From Gammaproteobacteria bacterium UBA4475 (lineage in GTDB: Bacteria > Pseudomonadota > Gammaproteobacteria > Pseudomonadales > Azotimanducaceae): a stretch of 18,224 nt of DNA. A program made the translations under genes and the position numbers. Positions 1 through 9,500 of this stretch are shown one piece after another (the stretch's first letter is position 1; each line of letters opens with the position of its first letter). The stretch covers positions 1 to 18,224 of the forward strand of contig DGOD01000012.1 in assembly GCA_002389265.1 (NCBI GenBank), read 5' to 3'. The notes beneath the pieces are model-generated. The model was given only the letters and a program-made list of their open reading frames with translations, was not told where the DNA came from and searched no databases.

Positions 1-2
1 CA

Positions 3-2675
3 ACGAGTGCAAGCGTTACGTTGGATGTGGATACCGAGAACCCTGATGTTGCGATTACGTCTGTCGGTGCTGCTGGTATTGTGTCGACCACGCTTGCAGG
101 TGGTTTGCTCGTCAAGGGAACTGCGGAAGCGGCTGACGGTCCCGTTACCGTCAAGTATGGCAGTACTGAGCTAGGTACCGCCTCGGTTACGATCGACGAC
201 AAGTGGGAGCTAACGCTTGACAACGCTGATGTCGAGCACATTGGCTATGGTGGTGGAAAGCAAATTACTGCTACCCAAACTGACGCGGCTGGGAATGAAA
301 CGACAGTAACGTCTGTGAGCTTTAGCAGTGAGGTGCTAAGCGCAATCTCTGGCTTGGGCAGTAGTGGTGCACCGACAACACCCGTAAGTGGTAGCACAAC
401 GCTGGACCTGAGCCATCTGAACGGTGACGTAACCGTTTCTGCGATGTCTGGTGAGGTTTTGGTGTCGGGAGAAGGTGGTGGGCACGTAGATAGCGCCTCC
501 AACGTTGGCTTTGATACGTTCGTTACTGGTGCAGGCGATGACCGTTTGTTCGGTTCAGATCTTGACGAGACCTTTAGTTCCGGCACAGGTTACGACGTCA
601 TAGATGGTGGGGAGGGTATCGATACCCTGGATCTGTCGCGCGCAACGGGCGATGGGACTGCGGCTCAGGTACAGCGTGCCGAAGCGGCGGCACAACAACC
701 CGCTTCAGGTAAGGCGTTGTCACTCGCTAATTTGACTGTTTCAAGCGGTGACTTAGCGGTGCTAAACGTGGGAGGTCGAACCTTCGTGGCACAGGCAAGC
801 ACGGACACGGCAACCCTGGTTGGTATGGTCTCTGCCTTGTCGGCGCAAATGGTGGCGGCGAAGGATGACTCAATCGATGAGGTGAAGGGCGACCTACAGG
901 GCTTGACGCTAACTGCTTCTGAGCAAGGTTCAGTCATACTTGAAGGTGCTCAGGCTGAGACGAGTTTCGAGTTGAGTATTCTTAGCGCGGGCGGTGCGGT
1001 TGTTAGCCTTGGTGAACAGGTTGTTATCGAAGACTCCGCGAACGCCCAAAACTGGGTGTCTGGTCTGGCAGTCAGCGATAACAGCTGGGTTGAGGTGACG
1101 GACATTGAGAACCTGCTGGGTACTGGTTACAGCGATATCTTGATGGGTAGCGATGTCGACAACGTTATTAATGCAGGCGATGGTGATGACATCGTTGACG
1201 GCGGTAAGGGCGATGACACCCTGATCGGCGGCGCAGGCGATAACGTGCTTTACGGTGGTGCCTCAAGTGCTACGTTAGTGGATGACGGCGGCAAGGTCGT
1301 GTTTGACGAAATCTATTACAACGGCACTGGGCGGGATACGTTTGTCATGACATTGGGTGCTACCAACTCAATTCGTGATTTTGATATCTCTGGCTGGCTG
1401 ACATCGAATGCTGCGCGTGTGGGAGACCATACGCTTGACCGTATAGAGTTTGCCTTCACTAAGACCGAGTTGGCGGCACTATTGTCAGCCGAGAGCGCCA
1501 TCCCCGATACTGGTCTGACATACAGCTTTGACTTGACCGTTAATACGACTCCAGTCATTGCTGGTGGTGTGTCTTGGACCCTTGCGCTGATGGTGGGTGG
1601 TGTCGAGGTCTCGACTGTTAACTTTGATTGGGCCTCCGATCCGTTAGCTGGATTGGATGGTTTCACGATCAAAGATATCGACTTGACTGGTGGATCGATA
1701 AACTTCGTTAATGGGGCCGTGACCCTAGCCGCTGCACTTGAGTTGGAAAATCTGGCTATGTTGGACACTACGTCCGCTGAGACCATCGTGGGTGCTCGCA
1801 GCGGTGATGTGTTTGTGATGACTGACGCTGATAACTTGATGGTTGGTGGCTTAGGGAGTGATCGTTATGAGGCCCGCATTTTGGGTTCGGGCGGTGACCT
1901 GGGTACACAGACCATTAACGATCTTGGTCGTGCACGCGGTGGTGCTGAGGAGGATGCGATCCTTATCGAAGGCGCGCGAGACTTGGGTGACTTGGTTAAC
2001 ATTTCACGCGGCACCCTGGCGGCTGAGGGTACGGACCGTTCGTTGAGCATTGACTTCGAGCAGTTCCGTGCCGATCAAGTCGGTTCGAATGAAACGCCTT
2101 TCGCGACTGGCTCTGTTGAGGTGTTTAACCAGTTCTCGTTGACCCAAAGTGACGTGTACAAGGTCGAAAAGCTGCAAATCGGATCTGAGTTCTCAGATCC
2201 GCTTGAGGCTTTGGTTAAGACCTACTACTTCGGCGATGTGTTGGGTACAACAGCAGCTGGCGGAGACATCGTTGAGGCGCAAGCTGACCGAGACTCTATT
2301 TTGGTGGGTAATGAGGCCAACGATTCGGATGCGTTCCGAGTGGAGGCCCCAACCGATGCATCACAGCGACAAGAGGTGGTTGCAAACGGTCAAACCTTTG
2401 AGATGGCTCGCGATGACCAAGATGTCTGGATCTATGGCATGGACGGCGACGAAAACGTCACCATTTCGGGTGACAGTGCGGGCTGGACATTAGCTCAGAA
2501 CGCCGAAGCGGTGGTTCTTGCCGGTGGAGACACGGTGTTTAAAGCTGTGGCGTCCCACGACAACGGAACGGCGCAAAACACCTCTGACGACTTGGTGCTG
2601 AACTTGTTCTTCCAGGATGGCGGCAACATCGATTCGCAGACTCTCCTGTCAGACAGAATTAAGTGGGAATCTTGA
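3..2675 (+). CDS. Large RTX-type secreted protein, 3' portion (5' end outside the window)
   Basis: Probable extracellular, Ca2+-binding surface protein or adhesin exported by the T1SS encoded downstream. The reading frame is open to the left edge. A TTG at 21 is in frame, but there is no ribosome binding site before it and the codons upstream continue a beta-strand, so the gene is truncated by the window. Visible in order: a bacterial Ig-like domain (about 3-336; DGPVTVK, then W.LTL, then TATQTDAAGNET), a short RTX run (528-638), a small beta-alpha-beta-like module (741-959), the main RTX run (1119-1262), a third RTX-like stretch (about 1783-1875), and about 270 residues with no family I recognise. 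I found no cysteine. The RTX repeats lie far from the C-terminus, which is atypical, and the last residues do not look like a standard RTX end. It ends TGA, 32 bases before the next gene. Large T1SS adhesin is likely; the exact role is inference. Confidence 0.85.
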   Translation, partial: TSASVTLDVDTENPDVAITSVGAAGIVSTTLAGGLLVKGTAEAADGPVTVKYGSTELGTASVTIDDKWELTLDNADVEHIGYGGGKQITATQTDAAGNETTVTSVSFSSEVLSAISGLGSSGAPTTPVSGSTTLDLSHLNGDVTVSAMSGEVLVSGEGGGHVDSASNVGFDTFVTGAGDDRLFGSDLDETFSSGTGYDVIDGGEGIDTLDLSRATGDGTAAQVQRAEAAAQQPASGKALSLANLTVSSGDLAVLNVGGRTFVAQASTDTATLVGMVSALSAQMVAAKDDSIDEVKGDLQGLTLTASEQGSVILEGAQAETSFELSILSAGGAVVSLGEQVVIEDSANAQNWVSGLAVSDNSWVEVTDIENLLGTGYSDILMGSDVDNVINAGDGDDIVDGGKGDDTLIGGAGDNVLYGGASSATLVDDGGKVVFDEIYYNGTGRDTFVMTLGATNSIRDFDISGWLTSNAARVGDHTLDRIEFAFTKTELAALLSAESAIPDTGLTYSFDLTVNTTPVIAGGVSWTLALMVGGVEVSTVNFDWASDPLAGLDGFTIKDIDLTGGSINFVNGAVTLAAALELENLAMLDTTSAETIVGARSGDVFVMTDADNLMVGGLGSDRYEARILGSGGDLGTQTINDLGRARGGAEEDAILIEGARDLGDLVNISRGTLAAEGTDRSLSIDFEQFRADQVGSNETPFATGSVEVFNQFSLTQSDVYKVEKLQIGSEFSDPLEALVKTYYFGDVLGTTAAGGDIVEAQADRDSILVGNEANDSDAFRVEAPTDASQRQEVVANGQTFEMARDDQDVWIYGMDGDENVTISGDSAGWTLAQNAEAVVLAGGDTVFKAVASHDNGTAQNTSDDLVLNLFFQDGGNIDSQTLLSDRIKWES
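528..638 (+). repeat. Short RTX nonapeptide run in the first protein
   Basis: The translation contains GAGDDRLFGS and VIDGGEGIDTLDLS, which follow the Ca2+-binding GGxGxDxLx pattern. Only two to three units are recognisable and the unit between them is degenerate (ETFSSGTGYD). Runs this short usually fold with flanking sequence rather than as an independent beta-roll. Confidence 0.7.
741..959 (+). other. Small module possibly shared with the giant protein
   Basis: The encoded stretch has a beta-strand pair (AVLNVGGRTFVAQAS), a helical part rich in Ala, Leu and Met (VSALSAQMVAAK), then two strands (LTLTASEQGSVILEG). A stretch with the same order occurs in the downstream protein at 4694-4926. 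Many giant adhesins carry a domain of this general plan. Homology between the two copies is judged by eye only. Confidence 0.4.
1119..1262 (+). repeat. Main RTX nonapeptide block in the first protein
   Basis: About five consecutive RTX-like units end with three good ones: AGDGDDIVDGG, KGDDTLIGG and AGDNVLYGG. This is the consensus for a Ca2+-binding beta-roll found in T1SS substrates. It is preceded by VTDIENLLGTGYSDIL, the usual lead-in strand to such blocks. Confidence 0.9.
2180..2201. repeat. Perfect inverted repeat, 10-base arms, 2-base centre
   Basis: CGGATCTGAG is followed by TT and then by its exact reverse complement, CTCAGATCCG. It lies inside the first CDS (residues IGSEFSDP). The arms do not extend further: the next outer pair is T and C. 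No poly-T follows, so it is not an intrinsic terminator. It could be chance, a hairpin in the mRNA, or a protein-binding site. Confidence 0.6.
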
Positions 2676-2707
2676 TTTTTAAGATTGACTAACTTATTCA
2701 GGTAGCT

Positions 2708-3502
2708 ATGACAAAAAATAACGCTCCAAGCGGCTCTAGTAAAAGCCAAACTGCAAGTCGCAAGCAAAGGGTGCGACGTCGTATCAAGGCGTCCACCTCT
2801 TTCAATGCGGTTGATATGGCTGTGCTGGGGGCCCTGATGGTGCTCGTCAACGAGCGAGCCAATGCGGCCGAGACGCAGGAGCGTGTTAGTCAGGAGGCAG
2901 ATAAGGGGGCCAGTGCGGATGCGACGCAGGCCCTGTTGGGTCTGAGCGAGGGTAGCAGTGCCGAGTTGGTGGCACTAACGGCTATGGCAGGTCAGATGTT
3001 CCGAGAGATGGAGCGTGGTATTGGTCGAGTCCGATTTGGGGCAGAGCTTGGCGCAGATAAGCCCAACGATATTGACTGGGGTGCTGATCCGTCGGTGGGT
3101 GGATGGAAGTTTTCTGCCAATCTGCCCAACTTCTCCCGCTCGATGCTGCGAGAGAATGTGTCGGCTGAGACCGATGCCATTGACGTTAGTGGTGAGGCTG
3201 TTGAACAGTTGTTGGATCGCGGGAATGCAGCCGGTGGCTTGAACGACCCGGAGGGCTACCGTGTGGCAACGATTGCGCCACAGCTTCAAATTCAATCAGA
3301 GCCTGACGTGGCAGGTAATCGACTAGAGGCCCTGGATTTATCAGGCGAAAAATTGCTAGAGATGGTTCGAGGGCTGTTCAAGGAAGAAATTTCTGACGTG
3401 ATGGCCCGAGTCGACCCGAGCAAGCTGGACGGAACCGAGTTCGCGGAAATCGACTACCAGCAAGTGACCGCAGAGGATGTGGAAGGTGGTTTCTTCGTTC
3501 CA
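2708..3502 (+). other. Unclassified N-terminal region with signal-like hydrophobic segment
   Basis: Residues 1-265 of the giant protein. A Ser/Lys/Arg-rich start (RVRRRIK) precedes AVDMAVLGALMVLV (34-47) and NERANA-AET, which has an A-x-A pattern ending at residue 53. T1SS cargo normally lacks an N-terminal Sec signal. The rest mixes likely helices (AELVALTAMAGQMFREMERG; KLLEMVRGLFKEEISDVMAR) with polar loops. It may be a retention plug, a membrane anchor or a true signal peptide; the sequence alone does not decide. Confidence 0.5.
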
Positions 3503-6500
3503 CCGATCGCTGGTGGTGGTGGTGGTGGTGGTAGTGTTGTTGCTAGTAGCAGCAGCGGTTTCGGCGGTATTGCGATTGATGGCTATGTGAGTGGCGCCAC
3601 GGTGTTTTGGGACGTCAACGGCAACTTCACTTTAGATACCGATGAAATATGGACGACAACCGATGACGATGGGGTTTACTACCTTGACGGTGTCGTAGCG
3701 GGTATCGGTCAAATCGTATTGCTGGATGACGGTATTGATGTGAATACGGGCGGTAGCGTCGGGATGATGGCGACATCAACAACCGTTACAGATACAACTG
3801 CCGCGATGATTACGCCGCTCACGTTGTTGATGTCACAGGGCATTAGCGAGGAGGCAGTGAAGACTGCTTTGGGGCTTTCTGGCTCGGATGTGGACTTGAG
3901 TAGCTACGACCCAGTTGCGATCTTGAGCGCGGCAGCGGGCGGGGAGACCGAAGCCGGTAGCGTGTTGCTACAAGCGCAGCAACTCTTTGCCTCGATCAAC
4001 GCTATCGCTAATTTGTCCGGGTCCTCCACGGACACCTTGGCTGATACGATAACGGCCATCTCAAGTGCCGGTATCGAAAATTTTGTCGGTACCGATGGCG
4101 GCGATGATAGCGTGATGCAGTCGGTCATCTCGACCGTCTTACCAGATTTCGACACCGAGCTGGCCCTTTCCGCGGCCCAAGCGATCAAGGGTGTTAACGC
4201 AGCGATTGGTGAGTTCTTGACGGATTCGGCCAATGCCTTAAGTACCAGTGCTCGCGCAGCGACGTTGGTCTCACAAAATGACTTGGTAACACAGTTTAAG
4301 TCGATCGGCATGTTGAGTGACGCCGCGTCAGTTAAAACCGAGCTTGCCGACAAATTGGGGAAGTACGCCTCCGCTGCGTTGGTTAAAGCAAATTTTGCCA
4401 CTGACTACCAAACAGCCATCGCAGCACAAGATGCAGCTGGTAGGGGAATTATTGCGGGCGTTGATGAGCTAAGCTTGACAGTTGGTAGTGAACAAACGAT
4501 CAATTCATCGAGTTTATTGTCGAACGACCGAAACTTGAGTACCGGCACATTGAGCATTGTTTCAGTTGAGCCGTTTGGCCTGACTTGGACGACGCATGGC
4601 CTGGGTACTAAATTGGAGGTACTGCGTCCTAGTGGCGTGAAGGATGTATTTTTTAGACTTGTCCTGCCCGTCAACCAAATCGGCTCCCTTGCGGAAGGTA
4701 GTTACCTAAAGCTGAAGGTGGACGGTCTGGTTGTGCAGGTTAGGGTAGAGGCGAGTGACCTGGACGCCGATGCCGAGGTGATGTTGTCTAACCTCACCGC
4801 GAAGTTGGCGGCATCAGCAGCACTGCAAAGCGACCGAATCGCTATAGTCGAATCCGAGGACACGGCTGGTCTAATTCAAATTCGACGTGCTGATGGTGTT
4901 GAGGTCTCGCAGATTAGCTTGCAAACAGCGGCGCCGAGCGATGTGTTGGATGCTTTCTTGAACGACGACGGGACGATCTCCGTCACATTGGACGACTCAC
5001 TCGCTGGCGTGCAAGCCAACCTACGTTATGTGGTGAGTAACGGTAGCGCGCAATCGGTCGGCATCGTGCGCTTAACCGGTGAGCCATCCGTTCAGACGCT
5101 CTCACTGTTGTCTGATGCCGCTGACTCCGTGATAGAGCAAACTGTTGATGCTGATGGCGATGTTAGTCTTGGCAGTTTTTCTATTGCTGACAGGGTCTCG
5201 TTGGTCGGCGATCTTAGTGAAGGGGTCACGCAGCGAATGGTGGTAGCTCTGACGTCTATGAAGGACGCAGACGGCAACCTTGCTGTGAATCCGAAGCAAA
5301 GCTCTGGATTCGTTTTGGAATTTTTAGGGGCTGACGGGAACCCCGTCCAGGTCGATATGAGGTTAGGCGTGGGCGAAGGTCTGGCGCTGCCAACAGGGAT
5401 GACGTTGCAAGAGGTCCTGTCCGCCGCCAATGTAACGCTGCCCGATGGCTTTAAGGGCAGCTTCACGTTCAACTATCGGCTGACACAAAGCATAAACGAC
5501 TACGTGGCCTCAACGAATTCCGGCGCCGATGCGATGGACGTGCTTGGGTCTGCAGAGGGCGATACGCCAACGTTACTGTACGGTATCGGCACGTCAGGCA
5601 GCTTAGTCGAGTTTGGCTTGGATGCAATCGCCCCCTTGGTCACTGACCCGAGCGCTAATCAAGTATTGCGCCTGCGTCTGGATGGTGGAGATCTAACGGA
5701 AGAGCGTTGGGTTGAGATCGCCAACTTACCGACTGGCATTGAGCAGGTTTGGGTCACATTCGAGGGCGGGGACCCGCTTGAAATTACCGATAGCCTTACC
5801 CTGGGTACATTACGCGTTGACGAGCCATCTGATCAGCGCGGACAGCCTTTTGTGCTTGAATTTGTAGCTAGTGAGTCACTGGTGGATAGCGCCTATGGAC
5901 TTTCAGAAGACGCTATTACTTTCACGGTTGTGAATCGCGAAGTCGGCTCCACCACAGAGGTCAGCGACGGATCGGTGTCTCTGAAGTTTGATATCGGCGG
6001 TGCTTATGGCTTGGTAGTGGTTGCCGATGAATCGACGGCATCGGAGGAAGACTTGGCGACCTCGTTAGGTCAGTTGCAAGTGGTTAGCGTTAGCGATGGC
6101 GCGCGTGTCGAGGTGACTGTCCAGATTGATGCAAACTTTTCTCTGCTCGACGTCAACGACGCTGCTATTTTTCCAGAAAGTGTAGACAATGCTAGCGGTC
6201 TTGCGACTTATGTGCTGCTCTCATCAACCGACCAGGCCGATGAGGTAAGTGGGCCGTTACATTTTTTAGACGGTATACAAGTTAAGCCTCCAGAGAACTT
6301 CAGCACGTTGTCCGGTGAGTCCGTCACCGCTAACGTTGTGGTGCGCGCGCTTGATACCGAAGGCGTTGAGTTGAGCTCGGTCGAAAAAAGCCTCGGATTT
6401 ACTTTTGAAGGCCTAGCTGATGGTGTCAATTACACGATCTCTGATACCAGCGAGAGGGTTGGTTTAGAGGATACGATCCTGTCTGTTTCAGATTTATTTT

Positions 6501-9500
6501 TTGACACGCAAGGCACTTCGCTGGCGCAAAAAATTGACGACAGCGAAACGCTTTACTTCGTGCTTCGTGGGTTGCCGAGCGGATCCCGTCTAATTGACGG
6601 TACGACGTATGAAGATATTGGACGTGTATCTGGTGACGATGTCATTTTGACGGCGACAGAGGCACTAGGTGCTTCAATCCAGCTGAGTGGAAATGCTTCT
6701 CTTGACTCAACAACATTTACTTTGTTCGCTTATACGCAAGAGCCGGGTACCGTTTCGGTCTCTGAGTATGGGGATGAATCGGGCTTCGAGTCTAGCTTTG
6801 GTGGTGACGTGGATGTGCGCTTCGATGCTGTAGCCGACGCCCCTTTCTTGTCGTTAGATAGTCGGGTTCGTGGTCTAGTCAACGTTGATGGATTGACCGA
6901 GGAGCTTCTTGAAAAGACAACGCTTTCAATTCCTGCTAACGCCTATCTTCAGGATACGGACGGCTCAGAGTCCTTGTGGTTCCGACTGAGTGCAACGACT
7001 AAGGATGATGCCGGCAACGTGACCGACGTCGATTTGGCTGAGTTTCAGTTTTCCGGTGTTACCGATCTAACAGATGGCTATTTTGACGAGACCAATGGCG
7101 CCTATTTTGTGTCTGCCCTTGCGCTGTCTGACTTGCTGATTTCCAGGCCTGGGGACGCTGACCCGGATGTTTCCAATAGTTTTAGCGGCACCTTTTATGT
7201 CGATGCGTTAAGTATTGAAGGGCTCGACTCAGAACCAACCGCACAGGATGCTGCGGTCTGGGTATCTAGCAAACCTATTGCGGACGACAGCTGGATCAGT
7301 ACAGACGCATCGTGGGCCTTTACCCGAGGTGAACTTGAGGTTGAGTTTTTGCAGCCAGCGCGTGAACCAGTGGTCACGCTTGGAGACGTGGCCTACAGAA
7401 GCGTAACTGATACAGACGGCGTGGCGCACGTGTTGGAGTTCACAATTAATGTGGATTACCAAGCTGACGATCAAGTCACAATATTGATGACAGGTGTCCC
7501 GGCGTTGGCGGCAGTGCCGGCAAAGTTTTACTGTGTTTCAACTGACGCTGAAACCAGCGAGGTCACAACAACACCCATCGGCGCACCTGCAGAGGTTGAA
7601 GGTGTTTGGGTGTTTGACTTGGCTGGCCTTGGTGAACCTGACGATATCATCCGCATGGTGCTACCTGCGGATTACACGCTGTCTCAGACTCCGTTTGATG
7701 TAACAGCCTTCGCTGTCGATTCCCTGGGCTTAACCAATGCGAGCACGGACGCCATTGCGGTTACGTTCGACGGGACCTATGTTGCTGGTTTCACTGTCCC
7801 CGCTGATGCCCTTGATCCCGTGATGATCGATACTGAGGGTGATGGACTTGTGTTGCAAGCAGGCCCGGTGGCGTTTGACCTCGATGGCAACGGCAGTAAG
7901 GACAACGTGGCATGGACGACCGAAGGTTCTGACGATGCGTTTCTGATCTTTGCAGACGATGAGCTGGATCAGGCATTGTTAGCTAACGAAAGCGTTTCGA
8001 TAGACGGTGATTATCTGGTTACGGAGTATCTTGATAGTGACCGTGATCCAACGAGCAATGCGCTTTCGGACTTAAGATCACTCGCGGGTGACGATGAAAA
8101 ACTAACAGAGACCGAACTCCTTGAAAGCGGCAAAGATGCGCGTTTGTGGTTTGACCTAAATGCCGATGGTTTGGTCGATCGAGGTGAATTAAGGTCGGTA
8201 TCAAATTTTGAGTTGGATCTGTCCCAACTCACTGACAACGCCGAGCGCGAGCCTGTGACGGGGGCGGTGATCGCTGGGGGCCTGCCCGCTGGTGCGATGG
8301 CTGGCGAGTACACGAATCCTGACGGGGAAGAGAAGTCATTGGCAGATGGGGTCTTGAGCGACGTTTACTTGCCGGTTTTTAAAACGACAACCCAGAACGA
8401 GTCATCTTTGGCCGATGCCGCTTTGGCAGGCACGGAAGATGACCCTGACGGGTTTAACCTGGCTTCTGTTCTGTGGGGTGGTGACGTCGATTGGGTCAGT
8501 AATTTTAGCGAAGATGCTGCTGCAAAAATTAACAGCGGTGAAGCCAACGTATTGTTGACTGTGTCTGCGCAGCAGGCAGGAACGACCTTTAATCTTTCAC
8601 AGGGTGCGCGCCTAGATGGGCAGACCACTGACACCTGGTTGATGCTTTGGGATCCAACATCAACTGATAGTTTGTCTGAGTTGCGTTTGTTCGCTGCTGA
8701 AAATTATTCAGGCCCTATTGACTTGTCGTTCAGAGCGACTGTTGTTTACACAGATAGCGATCTTTCGGTTAACTCGTACACGGTCTCACGAGGTGTTGCT
8801 CTAGATATTGAGCCTGTCGCGGATCGCCCTGAGTTTAAAAGCTCCAACCAAATTTCTAAGCTGACGCTGGATGCGGATGGTTTAGAGGTCGACTCGCAGG
8901 CTTTGAGCTCTACACCCGTTGAGACGGATGCGGCTGTCACGTATTCTTTGGATGGTTTGTATTTAGCCCCGAGAGACACGGGCGAGGTAGTGTCTTTGAC
9001 GGTGACTCCCCCAGCGAACCTACCGACCGGGGCCCGACTTTTGTTTAAAGGTGAGTCGCTCGCCCTCAGCGATGGCAAATACGTGGTTGAAGGTGCCATC
9101 GATGCGTCTGATATTTGGGTAGAGCTGCCGGCTTACGCCAGCGGGACTTATAAATTTGGCCTGAGTGCTAGTACGCAAGACGGCGACCAGTCGCTAGAGA
9201 CTCCCGTTACCTCACAATTTGCCATTACGGTGAAGCCTGTGGCGCAAGCGCCCGATGTAAGCATAGAGATTCTTTCTACGGCAACTGAAATTACAAAAGT
9301 TACCGACTTTAAGGTGAGTGCAGCTTTGCGTGATACCGATGGGTCTGAAGCAATTTCCACGGTAACGGTGAAGCTCGTGTTGTCCAACGTCGAGACAACA
9401 ATATCTTCCGCTCCGCAGCTCATCGTAGGTTCTGAGACGATATCTCTCACCAAAACCATTGGCGTTGCTAACACTTACAGCGCTGTTATCAGTAAATCAC

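Noticed and set aside
21..23. TTG as a true start of the first gene
   Set aside because: The frame continues upstream to the window edge with Ig-like strand sequence (TSASVTLDVD), and no ribosome binding site precedes the TTG.
1316..1786. 156-codon open frame on the minus strand within the first gene
   Set aside because: Shadow of the acidic repeat protein on the other strand; composition-driven and without motifs.
2676..2707. Promoter or terminator between the two large genes
   Set aside because: Only 32 A/T-rich bases with no inverted repeat and no room for a promoter; read as an operon spacer.
3904..4401. 165-codon open frame on the minus strand within the giant gene
   Set aside because: It is antisense to a well-supported domain region, has no ribosome binding site that stands out, and its translation is low-complexity Ser/Ala/Thr-rich, as expected from the reverse complement of this codon usage.
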